From the NCBI GenBank assembly GCA_002347705.1, contig DDWY01000095.1:50661-81663 (forward strand): a stretch of 31,003 bases of DNA, read 5' to 3'. Position numbers and translations under genes: made by a program. How positions within the stretch are numbered: position 1 is the first letter of the stretch; every line of letters starts with the position of its first letter. Source of the stretch: Anaerolineaceae bacterium UBA2274 (GTDB lineage: Bacteria > Chloroflexota > Anaerolineae > Anaerolineales > Anaerolineaceae). This document shows, piece by piece, positions 1 to 8,045 of this stretch. Below the pieces are notes generated by a model. It worked only from the letters and a program-made list of their open reading frames with translations, was not told the DNA's origin and did not search any database.

Positions 1-101
1 CAAGGGCACTTATTCGAATCGCGCCGAGGACATTTTGTAATCCCCAAGTTTGACTAAAACATAGCGAGTACCCCAAGGGCACTTATTCCAATCGCGCCAA
101 G
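1..101. repeat. 28-bp direct repeat, two copies 73 bp apart
   Basis: Bases 1-28 and 74-101 are nearly identical: both begin CAAGGGCACTTATTC and continue AATCGCGCC, differing at about two positions. The 45 bases between them are unrelated to what follows the second copy. The first copy starts at the window edge, so more units may lie to the left. Two copies are too few to call an array. Confidence 0.6.
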
Positions 102-321
102 AATTTTGCCCTTTCCCGCCAGACAACCTGGTTGCGATCCATTTCAGCCCCACACCATTCAAAAATCTCATAATTTCGCACTCTATGAGAATTTTTGACT
201 GAAACCGAACAAGATATCGGCTGATTCTCTCAGTCTGCCTCAGTAAATCAGTCCTTCCCAACGCCGTTTTGCCCAATCCAAAGAGCCGCAAACATCCCTA
301 TTCCCGCCACCGAACGCTCAT

Positions 322-337
322 TGTTTCACGTGAAACA
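322..337. promoter_or_regulatory. parS: parS site 1 (ParB/Spo0J binding palindrome)
   Basis: The 16 bases TGTTTCACGTGAAACA form a perfect palindrome identical to the consensus parS bound by chromosomal ParB (Spo0J) proteins. In bacteria such sites cluster near the replication origin and nucleate ParB spreading for origin segregation. A second identical copy lies 94 bp downstream, and a candidate oriC lies about 12 kb to the right. parAB itself is not in the window. Confidence 0.9.
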
Positions 338-415
338 TCATGCCCCTCCGCTTATCCTGAGGGAATCAGAAAGAGCAACTCCATTTCACCTAAACCATCC
401 CCAAGCATCTGACTA

Positions 416-431
416 TGTTTCACGTGAAACA
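416..431. promoter_or_regulatory. parS: parS site 2 (ParB/Spo0J binding palindrome)
   Basis: This is a second exact copy of TGTTTCACGTGAAACA, in the same non-coding stretch as the first. A degenerate version (382-397, about 11 of 16 matches) lies between them. The site is about 77 bp upstream of the lipoprotein start codon. Confidence 0.9.
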
Positions 432-507
432 TTATCACTTGATTCAGCGGTAAAATGGGCACGGATCGTGCATCATCATAGCTGACCGAAACGATTTGGA
501 GGTATTT

Positions 508-1704
508 ATGACTACGAAACGACTAATTCTCACCTTGATTGCGGGACTCCTGGTTCTCACAGGCTGCATTCGCCCTTTGCCTGCAACAACAAACACACCC
601 GAGCCCACCTTTCCGCCAACAATCGCTCCCCCTACGTCGACTCCAACTCTCCTCTCTCCGCTGTTTAGACTGAACATGTTTTTAGGTGGTCATGGCTGGG
701 CCACCAATCTGGACCAGACCCGCTTTTATAACACCAGGAACTTTGGTGAGCATTGGCTGACGGTCACGCCTGCAAATATGTCTTCTCAGGGATCCGGCTG
801 GGGAACCAGCACATCCTTCCCTTCCGGTGACATCGGTTGGATCTGTCAAATCGAAACTGAGTCCTCTTCCGCTCTTTACTCAAGCAGCGATGGTGGCATC
901 AATTGGGAGACCCACCATCTGGACTTTCCTTGCGGACAAATTTCCTTCTTGAACGCCAACGAAGGCTATATTCTCTCCGATCAGGGGGTTGGAGCAGGTT
1001 CTCAATATGTCAGCATCTACCATACCGCTGACGGCGGACAAAACTGGGAGCTGCGTTTTGAACATAACCCAGCCGACCCAGACGATCACGGTCTGCCCAC
1101 CGGAGGAATCAAGAGCCATTTTGGCTTTCTCAGCTCTTATATTGGGTTAGTTGCGGGTTCTGTGCCCGTTTCTGGCGTAGTTTATCTATTTCGGACAGTT
1201 GATGGCGGCACTTCCTGGATGCAGTCCGAGTGCCAGGGCTTGCCTTTAGACGAAAACCAGCAAACCAGTGTGGATAAGATCATCAGGATCAACGCCACTA
1301 CTGCCATTCTGCCCATCCGCTCCTATCTTGCCAACGGGAATAGTGTTACATACTTTTGCAGCACCACCGATGCCGCTGAGAACTGGCAATACGTGGGAAT
1401 GCTTGAGAATATCGAGTTCTTAGATTTTGGGACGCTTCTGACCGGCGTCGCTTTTGGAGAGGGCAAGATGTATCAAACTGAAGATGGTGGGCTAAGCTGG
1501 ACCGAAACCACCTCCGGGCTGCCCCCTGCGGTTACCCCAGTGGCTTTGGATATGATAAACGATCTCGTCGGCTTCCTCACAGCCACCATCACACCGGAAA
1601 CTCTGACAGATAATCGCATCTACATGACAGCCAACAACGGTAAGGACTGGCAGTCAATGCCCGCGAATATCATCGAATCATCCAGCGTAGGTTCGGCGCC
1701 ATAG
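508..1704 (+). CDS. Lipoprotein with BNR/Asp-box repeats (Ycf48-like propeller)
   Basis: This is a secreted lipoprotein of 398 residues. I start it at the ATG at 508 because TTGGAGG at 496-502 is a good ribosome binding site in front of it; a longer reading from TTG at 496 would start inside that site. Residues 1-20 form a lipoprotein signal ending in the lipobox L-T-G-C20. A Thr/Pro-rich linker covers about residues 22-50. The rest carries repeated Asp-box motifs of the form S/T-x-D-G-G-x-x-W (SSDGGINW, TADGGQNW, TVDGGTSW, TEDGGLSW, and TANNGKDW near the end). These are typical of beta-propellers such as Ycf48/HCF136 and sialidase-like proteins. It is probably an anchored extracytoplasmic propeller. 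The sequence does not show its ligand, and there is no photosystem context to support a Ycf48 role. Confidence 0.8.
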   Translation: MTTKRLILTLIAGLLVLTGCIRPLPATTNTPEPTFPPTIAPPTSTPTLLSPLFRLNMFLGGHGWATNLDQTRFYNTRNFGEHWLTVTPANMSSQGSGWGTSTSFPSGDIGWICQIETESSSALYSSSDGGINWETHHLDFPCGQISFLNANEGYILSDQGVGAGSQYVSIYHTADGGQNWELRFEHNPADPDDHGLPTGGIKSHFGFLSSYIGLVAGSVPVSGVVYLFRTVDGGTSWMQSECQGLPLDENQQTSVDKIIRINATTAILPIRSYLANGNSVTYFCSTTDAAENWQYVGMLENIEFLDFGTLLTGVAFGEGKMYQTEDGGLSWTETTSGLPPAVTPVALDMINDLVGFLTATITPETLTDNRIYMTANNGKDWQSMPANIIESSSVGSAP

Positions 1705-1719
1705 CCACTGGACAGCGCC

Positions 1720-1747
1720 TTGCAAATTAGAGGCGCCCTACTATAAT
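1720..1747 (+). promoter_or_regulatory. Promoter of the polysaccharide deacetylase gene
   Basis: A perfect -10 box TATAAT lies at 1742-1747, with a partial -35 TTGCAA at 1720-1725 and a 16-bp spacer. Transcription would start near 1754, leaving a leader of fewer than ten bases before the ATG at 1762 and no clear ribosome binding site. Confidence 0.55.
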
Positions 1748-1761
1748 GTAAATGATCGAAG

Positions 1762-2556
1762 ATGAAAAATATTTGGCTTTTAATTACGGTGGTTTTAATC
1801 CTGACGCTCCCCCTTTCGGGTTCAGTTCAAGCTGATCCGGGTCCTGAGAGTAGTCAAACCGATGTCTTGAGCGCTTTTGTCGATAGCTGGACAAAGTCTT
1901 ATGTTCAGGATCAGGTTAACTTAGAACCGCTGCCTGGTGCTGATCCGGGAAAAAGGGTATATCTTACCTTCGATGATGGACCCGATCCTCGCTGGTCACC
2001 CCTGGTTCTGGCCGTTTTGCGAAAATACCAAGCGCATGCAACCTTTTTTATGATCGGGCGCAATGCATCCACCTTTTCAGATACTGTCCTGCAGATCGCC
2101 AGCGACGGAAATACGCTTGCCAACCACAGCTACAACCATTTCGACTTAACCACGCTTGGTTTTCAGGGCTTTTCACTTGAAGTAGGCGATACTGAGCAAT
2201 CCATCCGCAACGCCCTCAAAGATCACCCCGAGCTCGCATCCCAGGTGACAAAATGCTTGCGCCCGCCCTACGGTAAATCCAACGAGACCGTATATGCCTA
2301 CGCGATGACCATGGGTTACAGCATTTCAATGTGGAACCTGGACACCCGCGACTGGGCAGGACTAGCTCCTGAAGCGATTCTGACAAATTTTACCGACAAA
2401 TTGCAGCCCAACAGAGTCATTCTCTTTCATGATGGTGGTGAAGACCGCCAAAACACTATCGAGTCGCTGGATTTGGTCTTGCACGAGCTGATCATGCAAG
2501 GGTACGAAATTTTGCCTTACTGCACCGAAGAGGGGCAGGCAGTGATTGGAGGCTGA
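1762..2556 (+). CDS. Secreted polysaccharide deacetylase (NodB / carbohydrate esterase 4 family)
   Basis: This protein of 264 residues probably removes N- or O-acetyl groups from a cell-wall or extracellular polysaccharide outside the membrane. Residues 1-24 look like a signal peptide. The NodB domain (about 65-260) has the family motifs: TFDDGPD at 69-75 (first Asp as base, second as metal ligand), HSYNH at 122-126 (two metal-binding His), RPPYGKS at 167-173, a Trp-containing motif near 191-198 and LFHDGG with H223. All key residues are present, so it should be active. The substrate cannot be read from the sequence. Its promoter sits almost on the start codon. Confidence 0.9.
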   Translation: MKNIWLLITVVLILTLPLSGSVQADPGPESSQTDVLSAFVDSWTKSYVQDQVNLEPLPGADPGKRVYLTFDDGPDPRWSPLVLAVLRKYQAHATFFMIGRNASTFSDTVLQIASDGNTLANHSYNHFDLTTLGFQGFSLEVGDTEQSIRNALKDHPELASQVTKCLRPPYGKSNETVYAYAMTMGYSISMWNLDTRDWAGLAPEAILTNFTDKLQPNRVILFHDGGEDRQNTIESLDLVLHELIMQGYEILPYCTEEGQAVIGG

Positions 2557-2614
2557 GTCTATCCTTAATTACAGGGGTAATTATTAACGTTATATTAACC
2601 TTTGTAGGAATTTC

Positions 2615-2644
2615 GTAAAAATTACCGCTGATCGGAATTTTTAC
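2615..2644. promoter_or_regulatory. AT-rich hairpin or operator upstream of the trmH-family promoter
   Basis: GTAAAAATT (2615-2623) and AATTTTTAC (2636-2644) are a perfect 9-bp inverted repeat. Inside it, CCG (2625-2627) pairs with CGG (2633-2635) around a five-base loop, leaving one bulged A. The right arm ends immediately before the -35 box at 2645. It could be an operator, or a weak terminator of the deacetylase gene. Confidence 0.5.
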
Positions 2645-2672
2645 TTGCAATTTTTGGATTATCTTGTATACT
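2645..2672 (+). promoter_or_regulatory. Promoter ahead of the leader hairpin
   Basis: The -35 TTGCAA (2645-2650) and -10 TATACT (2667-2672) are separated by 16 bp. The predicted start point is about 2679-2680, which is exactly the first base of the long hairpin at 2680-2718. Confidence 0.55.
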
Positions 2673-2679
2673 AATAGAA

Positions 2680-2718
2680 GTTAGGCGCTTGGGTGCCCCC
2701 CTCACCCAGGCGCCTAAC
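2680..2718 (+). ncRNA. 16-bp hairpin at the predicted transcript 5' end
   Basis: Bases 2680-2695 pair with 2703-2718 in a 16-bp stem with one G-T wobble, closed by a 7-base C-rich loop (2696-2702). The stem is GC-rich in its middle and begins at the predicted transcription start. Only a short T run follows (2721-2724). It may be a 5' stabilising or regulatory leader of the methyltransferase mRNA, or a very short stand-alone RNA. The pairing is seen; the role is inferred. Confidence 0.55.
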
Positions 2719-2749
2719 ACTTTTAATCCCCCAGAAGTAAAATTGTTTT

Positions 2750-3394
2750 ATGGAAACCGCCAACTCAAGGTACAGTTTTTTCGCGTGTACGAATTCCCGC
2801 TGCAAATTGCGCTTTCCCCTTGAGGCGGAACTGTTCGACGGTCGCTACTGCCCCCGCTGCGGCGCGCCTCTTGAAAGGCAGGAGACTGGCATCCCTGCTC
2901 TGAAACCCCCTCCTGTACCAAAGCCTGGTTTTGAATTGATTGGCGCGCTCGACAATATCCGCTCAGCACACAATGTCGGCGCAATCTTTCGCACCGCGGA
3001 TGGCGTTGGACTTTCAGAGCTGCTGCTCGGTGGCATCACCCCCACCCCCGACAAACAGCCATCGATCAGTAAAACCGCCCTGGGTGCAGAAAAAAGCATC
3101 AAGTGGAGTCATCGCCCCAATCTTCCAGAAGCACTGGCTGAATTCAAGGCCAACAAATGCCTGATCCTCGCGTTGGAGTACGCAACTGGCGCTTGTGATT
3201 TGCAGGTGTTCCAACTCAGCCTCCCCTCGCCAAGGCAAGTAGTCCTGGTCGTCGGCAGCGAACCTGCCGGAGTCGACCCTGCCATCCAGCAAATGGCGGA
3301 TCAGGTTTTGTATATACCGATGGCCGGCGAGAAAACCTCTCTGAATGTGTCCGTCGCCTTTGGCATCGCGATCTATCGCTTATTGGGACTGTAA
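2750..3394 (+). CDS. TrmH/SpoU-family RNA 2'-O-methyltransferase with N-terminal zinc ribbon
   Basis: This protein of 214 residues probably methylates a ribose 2'-OH in tRNA or rRNA with S-adenosylmethionine. Residues 10-40 form a zinc ribbon (C13-x4-C18 and C34-x2-C37). The SPOUT catalytic domain (about 61-214) has motif 1 with N69, R71, N75 and R81, motif 2 VVGSEPAGV (167-175) and motif 3 IPM...SLNVSVAFG (189-205), which forms the trefoil-knot cofactor site. All three are intact. The ribbon is an unusual addition that may help choose the RNA. The target nucleotide cannot be told. The gene is single and ends at a bidirectional terminator shared with glgC. Confidence 0.88.
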   Translation: METANSRYSFFACTNSRCKLRFPLEAELFDGRYCPRCGAPLERQETGIPALKPPPVPKPGFELIGALDNIRSAHNVGAIFRTADGVGLSELLLGGITPTPDKQPSISKTALGAEKSIKWSHRPNLPEALAEFKANKCLILALEYATGACDLQVFQLSLPSPRQVVLVVGSEPAGVDPAIQQMADQVLYIPMAGEKTSLNVSVAFGIAIYRLLGL

Positions 3395-3403
3395 TTCACA
3401 CAC

Positions 3404-3441
3404 AAAAAAGGCTCTGGCAGTTTAGTGCCAGAGCCTCATAT
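3404..3441. terminator. Bidirectional intrinsic terminator between trmH-family gene and glgC
   Basis: An 11-bp perfect stem (3409-3419 with 3426-3436, sequence AGGCTCTGGCA) closes a 6-base loop. It is flanked by an A run at 3404-3409 and a T-rich stretch at 3437-3444, so it can end transcription from both convergent genes. Confidence 0.85.
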
Positions 3442-3454
3442 TTTGGACATTGAA

Positions 3455-4714
3455 TCAAGGTTGGATGATCGTCCCGGCAGGAATAGTTGTGTTTTTTTGG
3501 ATCACCACGATGCCTTCCCGCACCTTGTAGAGAGCATGATCCACTTCACGGTCTGCGGGGAAAGGTTTTATGACCACGTTGTCGCCAATACTGGCGTTTT
3601 TGTCAATGATCGCGCCTTGAATTTTACAATTTCGTCCAATTCCAAGCGGCGCGCCATTAGTTTGGTTGCCATACCAGTCAGCACCCATCACGATGGTATC
3701 TTTTATTTCCGTGCCACATCCTATCACACTGCGCAACCCGATCAGTGAATGCTCCAGAACAGCGTCCTCGATTGCGCAGCCTTCCGCCAGCAGGACACTC
3801 CTGCAAGTCGTTCCGGTCACGCGTGAACCAGGCAAATAACGCGGGTGAGTAAAGATGGGATGGTCTGGATCGAAGAAGTCGAACTCCGGATGTTCCTCGG
3901 TCAGTTCAAGATTGGTCTCGTAAAAAGTGCGGATCGTTCCGATATCGCGCCAATACCCTTCAAAGTTATATCCAAAGACGCGCTTGCCCGCGCGGATCAG
4001 GTGTGGAATAATATCTCCTCCAAAGTCATCAAATTTATGGTCGGTGTAATCAAGCCGCAGCACATCCGCCAGCAGGTCCATGTTAAAGATGTAGATGCCC
4101 ATCGAGCCAAGATAGGGTGATTCAGGGTCATCTCGGCTAACTAACCTGGAAAGTAGCTCCGGATCTTTAGGTTTTTCAGCAAAGTCTGTGATGCGTCCGT
4201 CTTCATCGCGCTTGAGGATACCAAAGCGGAATGCGTCCTCCTTGAGCACTGGCTGCACCGCCACGGTGATATCCGCGTCGTTGGCGATGTGGAAATCAAC
4301 CATCTTTGAATAGTCCATGCGATAAAGGTGATCGCCCGCCAGGATCATCACATACTTCGATCGGCTGGAACGGATCTCAAGGATCTGCTTGCGAACTGCA
4401 TCGGCAGTGCCCTGATACCAGTCGGTGTTTTCGATGGTTTGCTCCGCAGCCCAAATCTGCACCCACCCCCCATGGAAGTTATCAAAATTGTAGGTGCGGG
4501 TAATATGCCGGTGCAAGGAAACCGAGAGGAATTGAGTCAATACAGAAATTTTATAGACACCTGAGTTGATGCAGTTGCTGATTGGAATATCAATCAAGCG
4601 ATACTTCCCGGCTATTGGGACAGCCGGCTTAGCCCGCTCGGCAGTAAGCGGATAGAGCCGCTTGCCCTGACCTCCACCTAAAATGACTGCAAGAACTTCG
4701 TCCAGATTGGTCAT
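3455..4714 (-). CDS. glgC: Glucose-1-phosphate adenylyltransferase (ADP-glucose pyrophosphorylase)
   Basis: GlgC makes ADP-glucose from ATP and glucose-1-phosphate, the committed step of bacterial glycogen synthesis in the cytoplasm. The protein has 419 residues, the normal length. The N-terminal nucleotidyltransferase domain shows the ATP loop ILGGGQGKRLYPLT (about 11-24), the activator/substrate motif KPAVPIAGKYRLIDIPISNC, WYQGTADA and AGDHLYRMDY. The C-terminal part has a left-handed beta-helix character (repeats around GCGTEIKDT and GRNCKIQGAI). A ribosome binding site (AAAGGGA) precedes the ATG. No other glycogen gene is adjacent, so it is probably transcribed alone. Confidence 0.95.
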   Translation of the reverse strand: MTNLDEVLAVILGGGQGKRLYPLTAERAKPAVPIAGKYRLIDIPISNCINSGVYKISVLTQFLSVSLHRHITRTYNFDNFHGGWVQIWAAEQTIENTDWYQGTADAVRKQILEIRSSRSKYVMILAGDHLYRMDYSKMVDFHIANDADITVAVQPVLKEDAFRFGILKRDEDGRITDFAEKPKDPELLSRLVSRDDPESPYLGSMGIYIFNMDLLADVLRLDYTDHKFDDFGGDIIPHLIRAGKRVFGYNFEGYWRDIGTIRTFYETNLELTEEHPEFDFFDPDHPIFTHPRYLPGSRVTGTTCRSVLLAEGCAIEDAVLEHSLIGLRSVIGCGTEIKDTIVMGADWYGNQTNGAPLGIGRNCKIQGAIIDKNASIGDNVVIKPFPADREVDHALYKVREGIVVIQKNTTIPAGTIIQP

Positions 4715-4794
4715 ATTATCCCTTTCAGCACAATCCGTGCACTTTATGATGAGGTTGTTAAGAATGAATGGCTATTGCCAGCTTAAATATATAG

Positions 4795-6522
4795 CTATAT
4801 TGTACTAGTTTTTTGAGCGACTTTATCTAAAATTTCGCGCGCAGATTCCAAGGTGACAGACGTGCTGGCTCCGAGCATTGCCGCCAATTCCTCCACCCGC
4901 GCCTCTCCCTGCAATTGCTCCACTTGTGTGGCAGTACGCCCATTCTCACTACTTTTGCTGACATGAAAGTGCAGATCGCCGAAGGCAGCCAGCTGGGGTA
5001 AATGTGTAACACACAAGACCTGGTGCCGCTTGCCAAGGCTCCAAAGCATCCCACCTACTGTCATGCCGACTCGGCCGCCAATGCCACTGTCGATTTCATC
5101 AAAAACCAGGGTCGGGATATGATCCACCTCTGCCAGCACGGTTTTGAGAGCCAGCATCAGGCGTGAAGTTTCTCCCCCGGACGCGGTCTTTGCAAGCGGT
5201 TTAAAGCCTTCCCCCGGATTGGTTTCGATCAAGAACTCGATTTGGTCCACGCCACCAGCGTCAAAGGCAAGCGTTTGACCATTTAGCGTCAACCCTTGCT
5301 TTGCTTCCAACAAACCCAGGGCTACCTGAAAGCGAGCTTTTTCCATCTCTAGCAGATGAAGTTGCTGTTCCACTCCATCCGCAAGCTGGCTGGCAGCCTG
5401 TTTTCGTTCCTCGGAGAGCCGCAGAGCTGATTCGCTTAGCCTTTCCTTTATCTGGGCTAATTTTAACCCCACTTCCTTAATCTGCTCTTCTACACCTTCC
5501 ACTTTTTCCAACTCCTGTATGGAAGTCTGTAAATGTGCCAGCGCTGAAGACAGTGAACCGCCGTATTTTCGTTTCAGGCGATTAAAGAGATCGAGACGTT
5601 CTTCAATCTGATCCAAGCGATTTGGATTAAACTCGATTCCTTCCAGGTAGCCGCGCAATTCATAAGTCAGATCAGAAACAGAACCAAGTGCGTCTTCGGC
5701 TTGTTGCGCCAAGGCTTGCATTTGCGGGTCGATGCGGGCAAGTTCTGCAAGATCGCGCGCGGCTTGCCCGAGCAGGTCCGTGGCAGCCGACCCGCCCTCT
5801 GTGCCTTCATCCAAAAAAACAAGCGCGGATTGGCTGAGAGAACTTAAAGTTTCGGCATTCATCAGGCGAAGGCGCTCCTGTGCCAGGCTGTCTTCTTCAT
5901 CCAGCTTAATCCGGGCGTCACCGATTTCCTGGATCTGGTATTTCAGCATATCAGCTCTGTCGCGGGCGGTCTGTTCAATAGCTTGCAGTTCGTTCAACTG
6001 TTTTCCCAGAAGCGACCATTCCTTGAACTGACTCTGATAAGTATTAAGGATTTCCTGGTCGTGCGCAAAACGATCAAGCAGATCACGATGATTCCGAACT
6101 TTCAATAGGGATAGATGGTCAGACTGACCATGCACGTCCACCAGGGCTTCACCAATCTCGGACTGAACACTCAAGCTGACCGTCCGTCCGTTCACGCGGG
6201 CAATCGTTCGCCCTTCCGCCCGGATCTCGCGCCCCAGCCAAAGGCGATCCGGCTCTTCCAGCAGCCCTTCACGCTCCAACAGAGCGGCTATCGTCTCACG
6301 TTCAGGTCCATCCAGGCGGAAAAAACCTTCCACGATCGCCCGGTCAGCACCTTTGCGCACGCTGGTCGTATCCACCCGCGCACCAAGGATCGCTCCCAAC
6401 GCGTCCAGGATGATGGACTTGCCCGCGCCTGTCTCACCGGTGAAGACCACCAGTCCGGAGGTGAACTGGAGTGTCAGATCATCGATAATGGCAAAATCAC
6501 GAATGCGCAGTTCTTCCAGCAT
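4795..6522 (-). CDS. recN: DNA repair protein RecN (SMC-like ATPase)
   Basis: RecN is a cohesin-like ATPase that acts at DNA double-strand breaks during recombinational repair. The protein has 575 residues, the usual length. The Walker A loop GETGAGKS is at 29-36, two coiled-coil stretches lie around 155-225 and 340-400, the ABC signature ASGGE at 447-451, Walker B VFDEIDSG at 473-480 and the His-loop THLPQ at 506-510. All are intact. It is the last gene of a minus-strand cluster with nadK and a small membrane protein, starting 6 bp after the latter's stop. Linkage of nadK and recN is common in bacteria. Confidence 0.95.
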   Translation of the reverse strand: MLEELRIRDFAIIDDLTLQFTSGLVVFTGETGAGKSIILDALGAILGARVDTTSVRKGADRAIVEGFFRLDGPERETIAALLEREGLLEEPDRLWLGREIRAEGRTIARVNGRTVSLSVQSEIGEALVDVHGQSDHLSLLKVRNHRDLLDRFAHDQEILNTYQSQFKEWSLLGKQLNELQAIEQTARDRADMLKYQIQEIGDARIKLDEEDSLAQERLRLMNAETLSSLSQSALVFLDEGTEGGSAATDLLGQAARDLAELARIDPQMQALAQQAEDALGSVSDLTYELRGYLEGIEFNPNRLDQIEERLDLFNRLKRKYGGSLSSALAHLQTSIQELEKVEGVEEQIKEVGLKLAQIKERLSESALRLSEERKQAASQLADGVEQQLHLLEMEKARFQVALGLLEAKQGLTLNGQTLAFDAGGVDQIEFLIETNPGEGFKPLAKTASGGETSRLMLALKTVLAEVDHIPTLVFDEIDSGIGGRVGMTVGGMLWSLGKRHQVLCVTHLPQLAAFGDLHFHVSKSSENGRTATQVEQLQGEARVEELAAMLGASTSVTLESAREILDKVAQKTSTI

Positions 6523-6528
6523 AAGACC

Positions 6529-7059
6529 TCAAAGACGCATTCCTTTGGCTTGAGCATAAGCCGAGGAAGATACCAGAGCGGCGTAAACAACCCGCCAAAC
6601 CAGCGGCATGAGATTGCCACCCCCGGTCAACAGCGGGCCTGAGCCGCTCAACAACGGCAGGATCGCCAAAATCAGCAAGGGTAGTGCACCGACAATTGCG
6701 CCAACAAGAACCGCCTTGTTGAGTGCTTTGCTGCGCCGGCGATTAACCACCAGGCGCACCGCGTTGCTGATCAAGGTACCAATACCTGGAGCGACCAGTA
6801 TCGTAAAAAACCCAAGCATACCAGATAGCCAGCTGCCTGCAAAAGAAATCAGAGCGGCTACAGCGAAGCCCAAAAATGGGTCAAGCTTGTTGGTAGTGTC
6901 AAAAACACGCTGCTGCGCGCGCACACATTCCGCGCAGCGATAGCCCGTTTCCGTCAGGATCGCTGTTGCCGGGGTGATCGGTTTATTGCAGCGGTTGCAG
7001 CGCAGTTGAACTTCTGCTTCCGGGATTGTTGGATAAGCTATTGGGTCTTGTTCAGTCAT
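6529..7059 (-). CDS. Zinc-ribbon membrane protein of unknown function
   Basis: This protein of 176 residues is not one I can name. I start it at the ATG at 7059, because that ATG overlaps the nadK stop codon (ATGACTGA, 8 bases shared), a translational-coupling arrangement; a longer frame to 7134 would lie inside nadK. The N-terminus has two CxxC pairs (C21/C24 and C42/C45) forming a small zinc ribbon. Residues 60 onward contain about four hydrophobic segments (roughly 60-80, 82-102, 118-140, 150-170), with a basic patch RRRSK between the second and third. It sits between nadK and recN in one operon. The context does not define a role. Confidence 0.75.
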   Translation of the reverse strand: MTEQDPIAYPTIPEAEVQLRCNRCNKPITPATAILTETGYRCAECVRAQQRVFDTTNKLDPFLGFAVAALISFAGSWLSGMLGFFTILVAPGIGTLISNAVRLVVNRRRSKALNKAVLVGAIVGALPLLILAILPLLSGSGPLLTGGGNLMPLVWRVVYAALVSSSAYAQAKGMRL

Positions 7060-7933
7060 TGGATTCCATTTCAAGGATCGGATTTCGCTGTAGTATGCCG
7101 GCAAGATCGCGATAAAAGTAATTGGGTTCGCCAAATCGCGCCATCAGCAGGGACTTTTTGTTTGCTGTAACGCGGATACTGTTTTCTGGACCTATGGAGA
7201 TCGGTGTCGTGCCGTCAACGCTGAGCACCACTTCAAAATCACTGATCGCACGCAGGTTTACAACCGCACCTTCCGCCAGCACGACTGCGCGGTCGATCGA
7301 AAGATGCGGTGCGATGGGCAAAACGAGCATATTGCGCAATTCCGGAGGGAGAATTGGCCCCCCGGCAGCCAGGGCGTAAGCAGTCGAGCCAGTCGCCGTA
7401 GCCACAATCAGACCATCGGCGATGTAGGACATCATATAGCCTTCATTAAGATCCACGCGAACTTCGATAGGTCGGGCATCTCTCCCCCGGGAGATAAGCG
7501 CCTCGTTGATCACATCCCAGCGCTGTATCACGTCACCATTTTCCAGAAACTCAGCCTGAAGCATCATACGACGTTCAAGACGGTAGTCTGCGGAGAGCAA
7601 ACGCTCAAGGTTACGCTCAAGATCAATTTCGTTCAATTCAACCAGGAAACTCAGCCGCCCGGCCTGAACGCCCAGCAAGGGAATATCGAGGGGGGCGCAG
7701 AAGTGACCAGCTCTAAGAAGCGTGCCGTCTCCACCAATGACGATAATCAGGTCGTGCCCTTCAATATGGGGAAGCTGCGTAGGGTTCTCATAATCGTAGA
7801 AAAAAACATTGTGTTCCACGGCATGAGTTTTCAGACAAGCAGAGATGCGATCTGCCAAAAGGGAGGCTTTTGGAACCGCCGCGTTCGGCATCAGGAGGAT
7901 ATTCTTCGGAGCGAAAGGGGTTATTGCATGCAT
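7052..7933 (-). CDS. nadK: NAD kinase
   Basis: NadK phosphorylates NAD to NADP with ATP or polyphosphate in the cytoplasm. From the ATG at 7933 the protein has 293 residues. It shows the GGDGT motif (67-71) that binds phosphate, the NE motif (144-145, NEALI) and the conserved TGSTAYALAAGGPI stretch (from about 182). A longer frame begins at TTG 7957, but a perfect TATAAT (7946 down to 7941 on the minus strand) lies just in front of 7933, so the mRNA would start at or next to that ATG. I therefore prefer the shorter, probably leaderless start. It is first in the nadK - membrane protein - recN operon. Confidence 0.92.
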   Translation of the reverse strand: MHAITPFAPKNILLMPNAAVPKASLLADRISACLKTHAVEHNVFFYDYENPTQLPHIEGHDLIIVIGGDGTLLRAGHFCAPLDIPLLGVQAGRLSFLVELNEIDLERNLERLLSADYRLERRMMLQAEFLENGDVIQRWDVINEALISRGRDARPIEVRVDLNEGYMMSYIADGLIVATATGSTAYALAAGGPILPPELRNMLVLPIAPHLSIDRAVVLAEGAVVNLRAISDFEVVLSVDGTTPISIGPENSIRVTANKKSLLMARFGEPNYFYRDLAGILQRNPILEMESND

Positions 7934-7940
7934 GCCATTT

Positions 7941-7946
7941 ATTATA
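7941..7946 (-). promoter_or_regulatory. -10 box of the nadK operon, next to the start codon
   Basis: On the minus strand this reads TATAAT. The preferred nadK ATG (7933-7931) begins 7 bases after it, which is where transcription should start. I see no convincing -35 box at the right distance. Confidence 0.45.
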
Positions 7947-8045
7947 GTCTGATTCAATTCGCGATTTCCAGTCCAAAGACCATTGACCTACAAGGAAACC
8001 CCTAAATATCGTATACTCAACTATCTGGAATAATCGAATCGAATC

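Larger units (their letters stand above)
1..507. other. Non-coding left edge with direct repeat and parS sites
   Basis: I see no convincing gene here. The minus-strand open frame across 10-291 has no recognisable family motif and spans the direct repeat, so I leave it out. The stretch holds a 28-bp near-identical direct repeat (1-28 and 74-101) and, at 322-431, two perfect 16-bp palindromes matching parS. It ends with the ribosome binding site of the following lipoprotein gene. Confidence 0.6.

Noticed and set aside
1..101. CRISPR array at the left edge
   Set aside because: Only two repeats are seen, with a 45-bp spacing segment and no cas genes.
10..291. Minus-strand open frame at the left edge
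   Set aside because: It contains the direct repeat, has no family motif and no good start signal.
1715..1736. 6-bp hairpin GCGCCT/AGGCGC as terminator of the lipoprotein gene
   Set aside because: The stem is short, the loop is 10 bases, no T run follows, and the -35 box overlaps it.
3425..3748. Plus-strand open frame opposite glgC
   Set aside because: It is a shadow of a well-conserved glgC and starts in the terminator region.
7958..8045. TPP or FMN riboswitch before the ABC importer
   Set aside because: The space between the divergent genes is under 115 bp and shows none of the conserved elements.
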